Shown piece after piece: positions 52,482 to 61,931 of a stretch of 64,000 nucleotides of DNA (its first letter is position 1; the number at the start of each line of letters is the position of its first letter). The notes beneath the pieces are model-generated. The model was not told where the DNA came from. It ran no database searches and saw nothing but the letters and a program-made list of their open reading frames with translations. Both the position numbers and the translations under genes were made by a program. This DNA comes from Prorocentrum cordatum (lineage: Eukaryota; Sar; Dinophyceae; Prorocentrales; Prorocentraceae): NCBI GenBank assembly GCA_963575745.1, contig CAUYUJ010015766.1, forward strand, positions 174,105 to 238,104. Direction: 5' to 3'.

Positions 52482-53906
52482 ATGGCGCCGCAGGGCGGAC
52501 GCCGCGCGGCCAGCGGAGGTGGAGGCAGCCAACGGGGTCAGCACGGTGGCGATGCTACGACCCCGCCGTGGAGCTGCGGGGAGTGCCACACCTCCAACTT
52601 CGCCACGAGGAAGTCCTGCCGCCAGTGCGGAGGAGAGAGGCAGCAGGAGGCGCCATGGCAGCAGCGCCGCCGTGAGCGTGGGGCCAGCAGAGGAGGCCAA
52701 CGAGAGGCGAAGCCCAAGGGAGGCCAGCCCTCGCAGGAGCAGAACGCGGCGGCCAATGACAAGGAGCCGCTCGGCATCCTCCCCATGCTGCCGGAGCAGG
52801 CCAAGCTCCACAGCGCATGGGTACCGCCCCCGCAGCAGGCCGCGGGCCTGAAGCAGTACCGCGAGTCGCTCAGGAAGGCGCTCACGGCAGCCGAGGGCAG
52901 GGTGCGCGCCATCCGCGGGCAGGTGTCCCCAGACCCCACGAGGCTGCGCAAGGCGGAGCAGGAGTATGCCGCCATCCACTGCCAGGTGATCCTGTCCAGG
53001 GACCCGGCGACGAGGGCCGACAAGCAGGAGGCCTTCGTGAAGAAGGCACGCAGGGCGCTAGAGGGCGCCAAGGACGCAGAGCTGGCCGCGCAGCTCAAGC
53101 TGGCTGCCGCTGAGGCCGACACCAAGCAGGCGAAGCAGGACCTTGAGCACGCTCAGGTCTTCCTGGAGCAGATGCTGAACATGGCGGACTTCTGCTCGTA
53201 CCCTGCGCCGCCGCCGCAGCCGCGGGCTCAGGGCAGGCGCAGTGCATGGCAGAGCCCACCAGCATCAGGGGATGTGGAGGCCGAGGAGCTCTCGTCCTGC
53301 CTCGACGAAGAGAGTGAGCCACGCCAAGCACGTGACCAGTACGGAGATGGCAATGACGAGGACATGCCATCCGCGCCGCGGCCGAGGCAAGAAGTGGCGG
53401 AGGTCGCACAGACGCAGCAGCGCATGGCCTCACTTGAGAAAGGCATGGCGCAGCTGATGGAGCAGATGATGCAGATCAACTCGAACCTCCTGGCCGCCGC
53501 CGTACAGGCACCATCAGCCGCAGCCTCAGCCCAGCAGCTGCAGGCCGCAGCAGCAGTCCCCGTGGCACATGCAGGTGGCAGTGCTATCGCGGCCACCAAG
53601 GAGAGGGCCGCTAAGGCAGCCGCAGACAAGCTGGCCCGCGAGCAGGAGCGGGCAGCGGCGGAGGTCGAGCGGGACAAGCAGGCGGGCAGGCAGCAGACCA
53701 GGCTGCAGCTTCGACCCGCAGCAGAGGCGGTGGCCAAGAAAGAAGGAGGGAGAGAGGAGCGCTCACGCTCACCCGAGGCCAGGCAGCCTGCCGGCCCAGG
53801 GCTAGCGGACAGGCTGCCAGGAGGTTCTCCCGCCTCCCCAGCTGCAGCGTCTTCGACAGCGTCGATGGCCAGTCCGGCCAGCGCTGCGGCCAGGCCATCC
53901 CAGTGA
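52482..53906 (+). CDS. LINE ORF1: RanBP2-type zinc finger and coiled-coil protein
   Basis: 474 residues from the first ATG in frame (MAPQGGRRAASG); the frame is open further 5' but without ATG. Residues 30-49 give WSCGECHTSNFATRKSCRQC, an exact W-x-C-x2-C-x3-N-x6-C-x2-C RanBP2-type finger, which in other proteins binds RNA or ubiquitin. Then come Ala/Lys/Glu/Gln-rich helices (AEGRVRAIRGQ, ARRALEGAKDAELAAQLKLA), an acidic linker, a second coiled coil (MASLEKGMAQLMEQMMQINS) and a KEGGREERSRSPEARQ tail. A nucleic-acid-binding ORF1 role is inferred from position. Ends in a single TGA (53904-53906), in the same frame as ORF2. Confidence 0.8.
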   Translation: MAPQGGRRAASGGGGSQRGQHGGDATTPPWSCGECHTSNFATRKSCRQCGGERQQEAPWQQRRRERGASRGGQREAKPKGGQPSQEQNAAANDKEPLGILPMLPEQAKLHSAWVPPPQQAAGLKQYRESLRKALTAAEGRVRAIRGQVSPDPTRLRKAEQEYAAIHCQVILSRDPATRADKQEAFVKKARRALEGAKDAELAAQLKLAAAEADTKQAKQDLEHAQVFLEQMLNMADFCSYPAPPPQPRAQGRRSAWQSPPASGDVEAEELSSCLDEESEPRQARDQYGDGNDEDMPSAPRPRQEVAEVAQTQQRMASLEKGMAQLMEQMMQINSNLLAAAVQAPSAAASAQQLQAAAAVPVAHAGGSAIAATKERAAKAAADKLAREQERAAAEVERDKQAGRQQTRLQLRPAAEAVAKKEGGREERSRSPEARQPAGPGLADRLPGGSPASPAAASSTASMASPASAAARPSQ

Positions 53907-54047
53907 CAAACACGGGGCCTCGCCGAGGACACCCCGCTCCCAGGTGACAGGGAGGGCGGGGCCCCTAGTGTTGTCACCCAGCCAGAACTACAAGGGCGGC
54001 AGCCGCGACGCGTGGTGCCGCTGCCAGGCTGTGAGCGTGCACTCAGC

Positions 54048-57000
54048 ATGCTACGGGCAGCCTGGCCCTTCGACCTCACGGCCCTGGACGAGGGAGTGCT
54101 GGGTCCCTCTCTCCACAGCTCCACCAAGGCGCTCCTGGCGGAATGCTGTGAGGATGCTTTCGCGGCGGTACCAGGCCGAAGAGCATCTCCCTTCGGGTAT
54201 GTCTCCCTGGACATCTACACAGATGGCTCAGGAGGTGCGGACAAGGGCCACATGCCAGGTCCTCCGTCGTGGGCCTTCACGGTGATCGGGACAGACGAGC
54301 AGGGGCGTATGTCCAACATCGGCTACATGGGCCAAGTGATGCCGGACCTTGCGGACAAGTTTGCTCAGCCCTCCGTGGCAGCAGAAGTCTGTGCAGCAGC
54401 GGCCGCCGCCATGTGGGTTCTCCAGCTGCACCAGGCAGACCCCTCGGTCCACCTCATGGACACCCCCATGCCGCACATCACCTTCCACTCGGACTGCCTC
54501 TACGTGCTCGACATCGCGGCAGGAGGAGCCTCCCTTGCCACGTATGCCCCGTTCTCCACAGTGTTTGATGGGATGCACAAGCTCTTGCAGGCAGTCACCC
54601 CCTTCAGCTGGAAGCATGTCCCGGCGCATGAAGGCAACGGCTGGAACGAGCTGGCAGACACGATTGCCACGTTAGCCAGAGGAGGTGAGATCGAGACAGC
54701 GCTCGACGACAGCTTCTGGGAGCGTGTCCTGGACATGGCGCAGGAGGCGCCGTGGCTTTGGCTTGCAGCGGCGCCAGCGCATCTCCAGGCTCAGTATCCC
54801 ACCCCAGGGGCTGAAGTTCCCCAGCTGGCTCCGCCGTGCCGCGGGCTGGCAGATTTCCTGCACGACCGCCTGGAGGGCACCGGCACGGGAGGCGCCCAGC
54901 AGCTGCAGCAGGAGGTGAAGCTAAGGGTAGCAGTCGCCAATGTCCTCACGCTCGACCCGAGCAAAGCCAGGACAGGAGGTGGCAAGGCCTTCTCAGGAGT
55001 GCTGCTCCCAGGGCGTGTCCACATGCTCTCGGGCCAGTTCGGGCTTTTCAAGTACCACCTCGTCGGCGCGTTGGAGACGAGAGTGCCCAAGTCCTCAGTG
55101 CTGAAGGTAGGTGAGTACCAGATCTTCCACGCGGCGGCGAACTCCAAGGGTCAGTACGGCGTCTCGCTCTGGGTCAACCTGAGGCTGCGCCACCAGGGCG
55201 CCCCGACCCTCGAGGCCAAGCACATCGCAGTCCTGCATCAGGACCCGCGCAGGATGCTCGTCAGCATCCGCTCCAGCCTGCTCAGCATCGATGTGCTGGT
55301 GGCCCATGCGCCCCACAGCAGGACGGCGAAGGAGCAACGAGATCGCTGGTGGCAGCAGACCCACCAGATCCTCAAGCAGCATCGCCCTGAGGGCAAGGTC
55401 AACCTGATCTGCCTGATGGATGCGAACGCCAGGGTCGGCCAGCACACCACGGCTGAAATCGGCAACCACGGTGCCTCCCAGGAGAACGATGCAGGTGCTG
55501 CGCTGAGGCACTTTGCGGCCAAGGTGCCCGTGTGCTTGCCAAGCACCCTGCGCCCGTCCAGAGGAGGGCACCATGCGACCTGGCGCTGCCCGGGGCGCGA
55601 AGGCCAGCGAGGACACGAGCACAGGCTCGACTACGTGTGCATCTCGCCAGGCCTCCTCCAGTACGTGAAAGACCAGGGAGTCAACCACGACATCGAGCTT
55701 GCCATCTCGCAGCAGGACCACTCCCTAGTGGACCTGATGCTTGAGCTTCCACCGACCGAAGCAGCGCCTCATCCTCCGACTTGGAAAGGAGTCGCCGTGG
55801 ACAAGGCCAAGTTCGGAGTTCCCGAATGCAGGATGCAGTTCGAGGAGATGATGGGCACCATCCCGGCCTTCCCCCTGGACCTGCATCCCAACGACCACGC
55901 CGACCAGCTGGACAGGGCAGTCAGGGACGCCGCGGAGAAGGCATTCCCGAAGGACCCAGTGAGGGCCAAGCCTGCGTGGACGTCAACCAAGTCAAGGGAT
56001 CTCTGCTCGCTGAGGTGCAAGGGCACCAAGAACGCCAGCAAAGTCCAGTCCAGGTGCCAGGTCTTCATGGTCAGGGTGCTGTTCGCAGCGTGGGCGCTGA
56101 TGCCCAAAGGAGACCTCTGGCTCAACCTACGTACGAGGGAGCTCGACTGCTCGGTCCGCCTTGGCCCTACCTGTGCCAGAGTGATGCCGGAGCTTGCTCC
56201 TGTCCTTCAAGGATACCGTGAGTTGCTGGACGGCACGGCGCTTCTCATGGCCAAGCAGTTCCCGCGGCCACAGAAGTACACTCGCGTGCACAGGCTCCCA
56301 GATAAGCATGGAGGTAGAGTACAATTTCACCAGCAGGAGACCAGCAGGACTGGCCCTACCACGTCATATTCCCAGCAGAGGCAGTGCGTCCCTGAATGTG
56401 GCGGACACCCCGCTGGGCAAGATGCCGATGGGCTCTTGGTGCCCAGGGAGCCGCGGCGGAGTCGCGTGGCCAGCGCGAGCTCAGGAGCAGGGGGCACTGC
56501 CACAGACGGCGCCGCAGTGCCAGTATGCGCAGAGGACCCAGCTGGAGAGGAGGTGCAGCAGGAGGAGTCGAGCAGTCCGACGAGACGAGCCTGCTCGACG
56601 GCATCGGCGGAGTCGACGGCGTCAGGCTCAGGGAGCAGAGCGTCCTCTCCCACCTCAGGTGCGGGGAGCGGCGCCAGCGCACCAGATGGTCCCTGCAGGG
56701 AGGCCACCTGGGCGTCAAGGGCGGCAACGGCCTCAGCAACTACTCCAGCGTCCCGCGGGGCCTCGTGCTCGGCTACGGGTACGGCCGCACCTTCAAGGGC
56801 CACCTGGACCTTGAGTTCGGCAATAGCCTCGGCGGCATCTTCAGCACTCCGCAGTGGTTCGGGAGCGGCAAGTGCTACGGCCGCACCAACAGCCTCGTTC
56901 AGTGCTCTGAGTTCGGCAGCAGCAGAAGAGGATGCCCAGGATTCAATGACATGGGCACGGTGGCCAGCGACTCCAAGCATTACCGCCATCGACCTCCCAC

Positions 57001-60000
57001 CATCGATGGCAGGCCGCGCTGACTACAGCGACCTGGAGGACCCGGTCAGGGCCCGAGTCCCCCACGTCGTGGACTACGTGGGGCGCGCTGGTGGCAGATG
57101 GTGTTTGGACCATAGTGACGGCATGCTGCAACCCAAGCACGACGAGCTCTTGTTAAGTCAAGCCGTCGGGGAAGCATCGGACAACCTGAGAAGGACCAAC
57201 ACCAGAAGCAGCCAGTCACCCGCAGCGCAGCAGGGAGAAGCTCAGCAGCCAGCGGACATGTGCGACCCGCCATGGGAGGCCGCAATCGACGAGGAGGAAG
57301 ACCTGAGGGAGCACATGGAGGAGCGCTCCAGCTTCTGGGTCTACAACTTGGCGGAGGCGGAGGGCAGCCACAGGTCATGGAAGCTGTGGTGTGTACCTGT
57401 CGTCAAGCGTCTCCTACGCCGTCACCCCGCAAGGCTACGCGCCATCCAGGACACCAGGGACGGCGTGGCCAGGCAAATCGACCGCATCGCAGAGGACATC
57501 TGCGAGGCGGCATGGCGCAACACGGCCGACCGCAGGGCCGGCATGACCAACTGGATCTGGTGGCAGGACCGCCAAGGTGAGCATGACAGCAGGGACAGGC
57601 TGGTGGCGGAGCACTGGCGCACCCTGGACAACATTCGTGCTGAATTTCGAGGTCTATTGGGAAGGCATGCTCCGCCGGAAGGTACAAGGCGGCGTAGGCG
57701 ACTCGTACCAGGTCCACCAGCAGGAGCAGGTGCTGACGAGTGGCGAGGTGAAGCTGATGGAGGCAGCCGCGTTTTGCCGAAGTCAGAGCGGGACGCCTCG
57801 GTGCTCCTCGAGCCGAGAGCGTCCCAAGTCGTCGCCAATGGTCTGCCGGATGCCTCGATGGGCCACGCTTTGCCAAGGTCAGAACCGCCAGCCCCGGTGC
57901 TCCTCGAACCGAGGGCTGGCTTCACGTCGCCACGGATACCGGATTCGCGCCCAGATGCCAGGTTCCAGCATAGAAGGACGTGCTCCCTTCAGCCGGCCAG
58001 GGTGCGCCCAGACGGCCACCTCTTCCTCGAGCCGATGGTATTGAGGCCGACCCAGTTCACCATGAACCTGCTGAACGATGCCGTGTCATCCTGGACGGAG
58101 CTCCTGCCCGACCTCTTCAGCATGACTACGAGGCTGCTGCAGAAAGCAGCGGCTCTACGAGAGTGGGCCTGGCGAGTCTCCCTGCGTGCAGTTCAGAGCT
58201 CGCTCAAGGATGACGCCAACATGCACTACGTGAGGATCGCAGCCGACATCGGGGACGCATGGAGCAACAGGCAGTCCAAGCGCGCCTACGCCAGGCTGCG
58301 AGGCATGGGGATCGGCTCGGAGAAGAAGCGCATGCAGTCCACCCTTCCCATGGTCCGCAAGTTGGACGGCAGCATGGCACAGGACGTCCATGAAGCAGGA
58401 GATCGGTGGGTCCAGCACTTTGCCTTGGTCGAGTGTGCGGCAGATGTGCCGATCTCGGAGGTTGCGATGTTCGAAGGTTTCTTTGAGGAGCTTCCGCAGA
58501 ACCACGTCCTCGAGCTGGCCTGCATCCCCTCGCTCACGGAGCTGGAGAGGGCCCTCCACGTGGCCAAGGACACAGCGGCAGGGGTCGATGGCTTCCAGGG
58601 TCGCTTCTGCAAGGAGTTTGCGAAGCCGCTCGCCAGGGCCTACATGCCGCTACTCACCAAGTTCTCCATCATGGGCGTAGAGCCGGTGCAGTGGAAGGGG
58701 GGCTACTACCGCCACCACCACAAGAAGAGGGCCATCGAGGAGTGCGCCAACCACAGGTGCTTTGCCGTCACCGCGACCATCGGCAAGCGGGCTCGACACT
58801 GCATCCGTGAGCGGCTGTCGCCGCACATGCCCAGTCTGGTGGGCCCCAGGCAGTTTGGAGGCATCCAGCGACGGGGCACACAACACGCGCTCATACTCCT
58901 ACGGCTCCTCCAGGCCACGGCAATGGCCAAGTCGATCACGTTTGCCGCCTTCTTCCTAGATGCCAAGGATGCGTTCTATTCGCTTGTGAGGGAGCTTGTC
59001 CTGCACACCACCACGAGAGAGCCCGGCCTCGACGCCATCTCGAGGTCCACGGGTGTGCCCGAGGGCGCGCGCCAACTCCTCAGGCAGACGATTGGAGGCC
59101 CCCCCATCCTGGAGACAAAGGGTGTGTGTGGGCACCTCCGAGCGCTGATCTCCGAGCAGTACAGGGCCTCCTGGTTTGTGTGCGAAGGCTCCGACCACGT
59201 CGCCCTGGGCACCAAGTCGTCCATTCCAGGTCAGCCCCTGGCGGACCAGATCTACGAGATAGCGATGGGGGAGATCACCGAGCTCATCGAACAGCGACTC
59301 CATGCTGTAGGGCTAGGCGTCTGGATCATGGGTACAGACTCCAGGTCCCTTGCCGACCAGCTCGACAGCGAGGACGAGTGGCAGGAGCTCCCGTCTCACA
59401 GCGTCGCCTTCGCGGATGACGGCAGCTTCTTCTACCTCGGCGAGGCCAGCGGTGCTGCAGAGGCCCTGGCCCTAGCGGGCGGCATCATACTGGACGCCTA
59501 CGCCGAGTATGGCCTGCGGCTCAACCTGGACCCAGGCAAGTCGGAGGCACTCTTCATGTTTGCGGGGAAGGGCTCTAAGGCTGCCAAGCACGACGCGTGG
59601 CACGTCCGCCAGGGCAGGCTCGCCCTAGTCTCCAAGTACTTCGAGGACCCGTCCGTCAGACTGGTCAACTCCCACGTCCAGCTGGGCACGGTGATCGATG
59701 ACCACGGCGCCATGTACCCGGAGCTCTACCGCAGGGCACAGACCACTAGCAAACAGTTGTGCCAACTCAGACGTAAGGTCTGCAGAGAGCCAGGGGTCCC
59801 GAGGGCGGCCAAGATAGAGTTCGCGGACTCCCTCATCCTTGGATCCAGGGCCTACTCCATGGGCAGCTGGTTGGGCCTCACAGTCGCGGAGAGCAAGTAT
59901 TTCCACGGTATGATCATGTCAGTCTACAGGGTGGCCACGTCCAGCTCGCCCGTCAGACGGACTGACGAGGAGGAGGGCGGCGAGCTCGAGAAAACGCCCG

Positions 60001-61931
60001 ACGCCGCGGACGACCACGTCCTCCTCCGAGCAGGCAGGTCAAGGCCAGCCGACCTCCTGAAGGTCGCCCGCCTCCGCCTGTATGGGGAGCTGCTTCAATC
60101 AGGCCCCCCAGTGGCTTTCGCCCTCATGGCAGGGCTGCTGATGACCCCAGCGCCAGCCAGGCGTCGATCCTGGCCAGCTCTTCTACTGGACGACCTGCAG
60201 TGGCTCAGGCAGTTCTCCCACGCCTACGATGACCTGCCGCACCCTGCGTTGGATATCAGGCCGTGGGAGAGGAAGATCCGCAGCTCCCACACCACCTGGA
60301 AGCACAGGCTCAACGACGCGCTGAAGGCGGCGGCGGAGGAGCTTGCCAGGAGGACCCAGGCGCAGGAGGCGTCCCAGCACTTCTTCAAGACGGTGTGGCC
60401 AGCAGGCGTGCCCTACTCAACACGGCCAGGGAGCCCATTCGGACCGCCAGCACATGATGGACCAGCACCAGCATGCGCAGAGGGACCTTCCCAAAGCGCA
60501 GCACTGTCGGGGTGGAGCTGCCCTTGGTGTGCCAGTGGCTTCAAGAAGCTAAGGGGCCTACGAGTGCACATCTCCAGGGAGCACTGGAGGATGCAGGACC
60601 TGGCGCGCAGGTGGCTGCAAGGGGCAACACAGTGCCCGACCTGCCTGATGCAGTTCGAGGGCGAGCACCACCTGATCGAGCACGCGGCCCATGGCTCGCC
60701 CGGCTGCCTGCTGCAGATCACCATGGCTTGCGTGCCCGTGGACCTGAGAGGCGAGGCCGTGCAAGAGGCGGCCCCGCTCCCGAAGGGTGGCTTCCGCAAG
60801 CGCGTCAACATGCCGGCGCAGCGAGCAGCAGGACCACACAACCCACGCCTGCAGTGGGAGGACCTGCTGAAGGAGGGTCACTACATGGAGGCGAAGCACA
60901 TGGCGGCCACGCTGATCAGATCTGACTACGCGCTGGATGAGAAGGCGGTGAATGTACTCCTTGCTCGTGAAGGGGCCGCCTCGCCAGCAGCCGAGGACGA
61001 GGACATGCCCTTCGAGCGCTACACGCTGGACCAGTTTCCGACGGGCAAGTACGAGGGCATCGCGACGGAGCAGCTGCCCTGGAGGCCGCGGCGAAGGGAG
61101 GTCTTTGTCCTCAACCTCTTCTGCGGGGTCCGCAGGACAGACGACATCCAAGACTGCCTCGAAGCGAGCATCAGCTACGAGCAGATCAGCACGACGATTC
61201 AGATCGTGGTGCTCAGCATTGACGTCGCCATCGATGCGGAGAGGTGCGACCTGATGAAGTCGAGTAACCTCCGCACCTTCGGCGACGCCATCCGATCCCA
61301 CCAGGTGATCCTCACAGGCGGCGGCCCGCCATGTGAAACGTGGAGTGCGGCGAGGTGGTCGGACATGCCAGGGCCGCCGCCACTGAGGACTCACGACGAG
61401 TACTGGGGGGTGCCGCACGCCACCCCCAAGCAGAGGCTGCAGCTGGCGGTCGGCAACGCGCTGCTCCAGGCCATGGTGCAGCTGATGGCGGACCACCTGG
61501 CAGCAGGCAGCGCGGCGTGGATGGAGCACCCCATCCCGGCGCACTGGCGCCGCGAGGCAGTGACGAGCTGGACGTGGGAGCCACTCTTGGCACTCCAGTC
61601 GTGCCCAGTCGTCAGCACCACGGACTTCGACCAGTGCGAGCACGGCGGCAAGGCTGGCAGGGCACCGACGAGGATCGTCGGCGTGAGGGTGAGCGGCCTG
61701 CACCGACGCCTGAGAGCGACGCCCGGCCAGGGGCGTTGCTCGCACGGACGTGGAGCGCACTCAGTGCTCCTGGGTAAAGCAGAGACGGGGGGGGAGTTTA
61801 AAACGGCGGCCAAGAAGGTCTACCCCCCCCGGCCTTTGCAGGGCCCTCGCCGAGTCGATTGTTCAGACGGTTGCGGATTTTTCGGCCATGGAACCTGGGG
61901 CCGGGTCCCAGACCGAGCCGAGTTGTCCTGA
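54048..61931 (+). CDS. LINE ORF2: RNase H-endonuclease-RT-zinc finger-methyltransferase-like polyprotein
   Basis: About 2627 residues from the first ATG (54048); the frame is open back to the ORF1 stop. RNase H: YTDGSG Asp 54222, AEVC Glu 54384, HSD Asp 54492, PAHEG His 54627, ELADT Asp 54657, all catalytic positions present. AP-type endonuclease: ALETR Glu 55074, DANARVG 55419, RLDYVC 55629, QDHS 55716. RT: FLDAKDAFYS Asp 58959, IPGQPLADQI, and FADD at 59412-59420, intact. C2H2 fingers at 60519 (CPWCASGF...HISREH) and 60633 (CPTCLMQF). C-terminus: VFVLNLFCG (61101), GGPPCETWS (Cys 61332), WMEHP (61518). It lies 106 nt after the ORF1 stop. A Ser/Ala-rich stretch (56500-57010) between endonuclease and RT is unusual. 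The extreme C-terminus is shifted at a C8 run (61823-61830). Confidence 0.88.
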   Translation: MLRAAWPFDLTALDEGVLGPSLHSSTKALLAECCEDAFAAVPGRRASPFGYVSLDIYTDGSGGADKGHMPGPPSWAFTVIGTDEQGRMSNIGYMGQVMPDLADKFAQPSVAAEVCAAAAAAMWVLQLHQADPSVHLMDTPMPHITFHSDCLYVLDIAAGGASLATYAPFSTVFDGMHKLLQAVTPFSWKHVPAHEGNGWNELADTIATLARGGEIETALDDSFWERVLDMAQEAPWLWLAAAPAHLQAQYPTPGAEVPQLAPPCRGLADFLHDRLEGTGTGGAQQLQQEVKLRVAVANVLTLDPSKARTGGGKAFSGVLLPGRVHMLSGQFGLFKYHLVGALETRVPKSSVLKVGEYQIFHAAANSKGQYGVSLWVNLRLRHQGAPTLEAKHIAVLHQDPRRMLVSIRSSLLSIDVLVAHAPHSRTAKEQRDRWWQQTHQILKQHRPEGKVNLICLMDANARVGQHTTAEIGNHGASQENDAGAALRHFAAKVPVCLPSTLRPSRGGHHATWRCPGREGQRGHEHRLDYVCISPGLLQYVKDQGVNHDIELAISQQDHSLVDLMLELPPTEAAPHPPTWKGVAVDKAKFGVPECRMQFEEMMGTIPAFPLDLHPNDHADQLDRAVRDAAEKAFPKDPVRAKPAWTSTKSRDLCSLRCKGTKNASKVQSRCQVFMVRVLFAAWALMPKGDLWLNLRTRELDCSVRLGPTCARVMPELAPVLQGYRELLDGTALLMAKQFPRPQKYTRVHRLPDKHGGRVQFHQQETSRTGPTTSYSQQRQCVPECGGHPAGQDADGLLVPREPRRSRVASASSGAGGTATDGAAVPVCAEDPAGEEVQQEESSSPTRRACSTASAESTASGSGSRASSPTSGAGSGASAPDGPCREATWASRAATASATTPASRGASCSATGTAAPSRATWTLSSAIASAASSALRSGSGAASATAAPTASFSALSSAAAEEDAQDSMTWARWPATPSITAIDLPPSMAGRADYSDLEDPVRARVPHVVDYVGRAGGRWCLDHSDGMLQPKHDELLLSQAVGEASDNLRRTNTRSSQSPAAQQGEAQQPADMCDPPWEAAIDEEEDLREHMEERSSFWVYNLAEAEGSHRSWKLWCVPVVKRLLRRHPARLRAIQDTRDGVARQIDRIAEDICEAAWRNTADRRAGMTNWIWWQDRQGEHDSRDRLVAEHWRTLDNIRAEFRGLLGRHAPPEGTRRRRRLVPGPPAGAGADEWRGEADGGSRVLPKSERDASVLLEPRASQVVANGLPDASMGHALPRSEPPAPVLLEPRAGFTSPRIPDSRPDARFQHRRTCSLQPARVRPDGHLFLEPMVLRPTQFTMNLLNDAVSSWTELLPDLFSMTTRLLQKAAALREWAWRVSLRAVQSSLKDDANMHYVRIAADIGDAWSNRQSKRAYARLRGMGIGSEKKRMQSTLPMVRKLDGSMAQDVHEAGDRWVQHFALVECAADVPISEVAMFEGFFEELPQNHVLELACIPSLTELERALHVAKDTAAGVDGFQGRFCKEFAKPLARAYMPLLTKFSIMGVEPVQWKGGYYRHHHKKRAIEECANHRCFAVTATIGKRARHCIRERLSPHMPSLVGPRQFGGIQRRGTQHALILLRLLQATAMAKSITFAAFFLDAKDAFYSLVRELVLHTTTREPGLDAISRSTGVPEGARQLLRQTIGGPPILETKGVCGHLRALISEQYRASWFVCEGSDHVALGTKSSIPGQPLADQIYEIAMGEITELIEQRLHAVGLGVWIMGTDSRSLADQLDSEDEWQELPSHSVAFADDGSFFYLGEASGAAEALALAGGIILDAYAEYGLRLNLDPGKSEALFMFAGKGSKAAKHDAWHVRQGRLALVSKYFEDPSVRLVNSHVQLGTVIDDHGAMYPELYRRAQTTSKQLCQLRRKVCREPGVPRAAKIEFADSLILGSRAYSMGSWLGLTVAESKYFHGMIMSVYRVATSSSPVRRTDEEEGGELEKTPDAADDHVLLRAGRSRPADLLKVARLRLYGELLQSGPPVAFALMAGLLMTPAPARRRSWPALLLDDLQWLRQFSHAYDDLPHPALDIRPWERKIRSSHTTWKHRLNDALKAAAEELARRTQAQEASQHFFKTVWPAGVPYSTRPGSPFGPPAHDGPAPACAEGPSQSAALSGWSCPWCASGFKKLRGLRVHISREHWRMQDLARRWLQGATQCPTCLMQFEGEHHLIEHAAHGSPGCLLQITMACVPVDLRGEAVQEAAPLPKGGFRKRVNMPAQRAAGPHNPRLQWEDLLKEGHYMEAKHMAATLIRSDYALDEKAVNVLLAREGAASPAAEDEDMPFERYTLDQFPTGKYEGIATEQLPWRPRRREVFVLNLFCGVRRTDDIQDCLEASISYEQISTTIQIVVLSIDVAIDAERCDLMKSSNLRTFGDAIRSHQVILTGGGPPCETWSAARWSDMPGPPPLRTHDEYWGVPHATPKQRLQLAVGNALLQAMVQLMADHLAAGSAAWMEHPIPAHWRREAVTSWTWEPLLALQSCPVVSTTDFDQCEHGGKAGRAPTRIVGVRVSGLHRRLRATPGQGRCSHGRGAHSVLLGKAETGGEFKTAAKKVYPPRPLQGPRRVDCSDGCGFFGHGTWGRVPDRAELS

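Noticed and set aside
60513-60720. Host zinc-finger gene at the C2H2 pair
   Set aside because: The fingers are in frame within the LINE ORF2 between RT and the methyltransferase-like domain, so they belong to the element.
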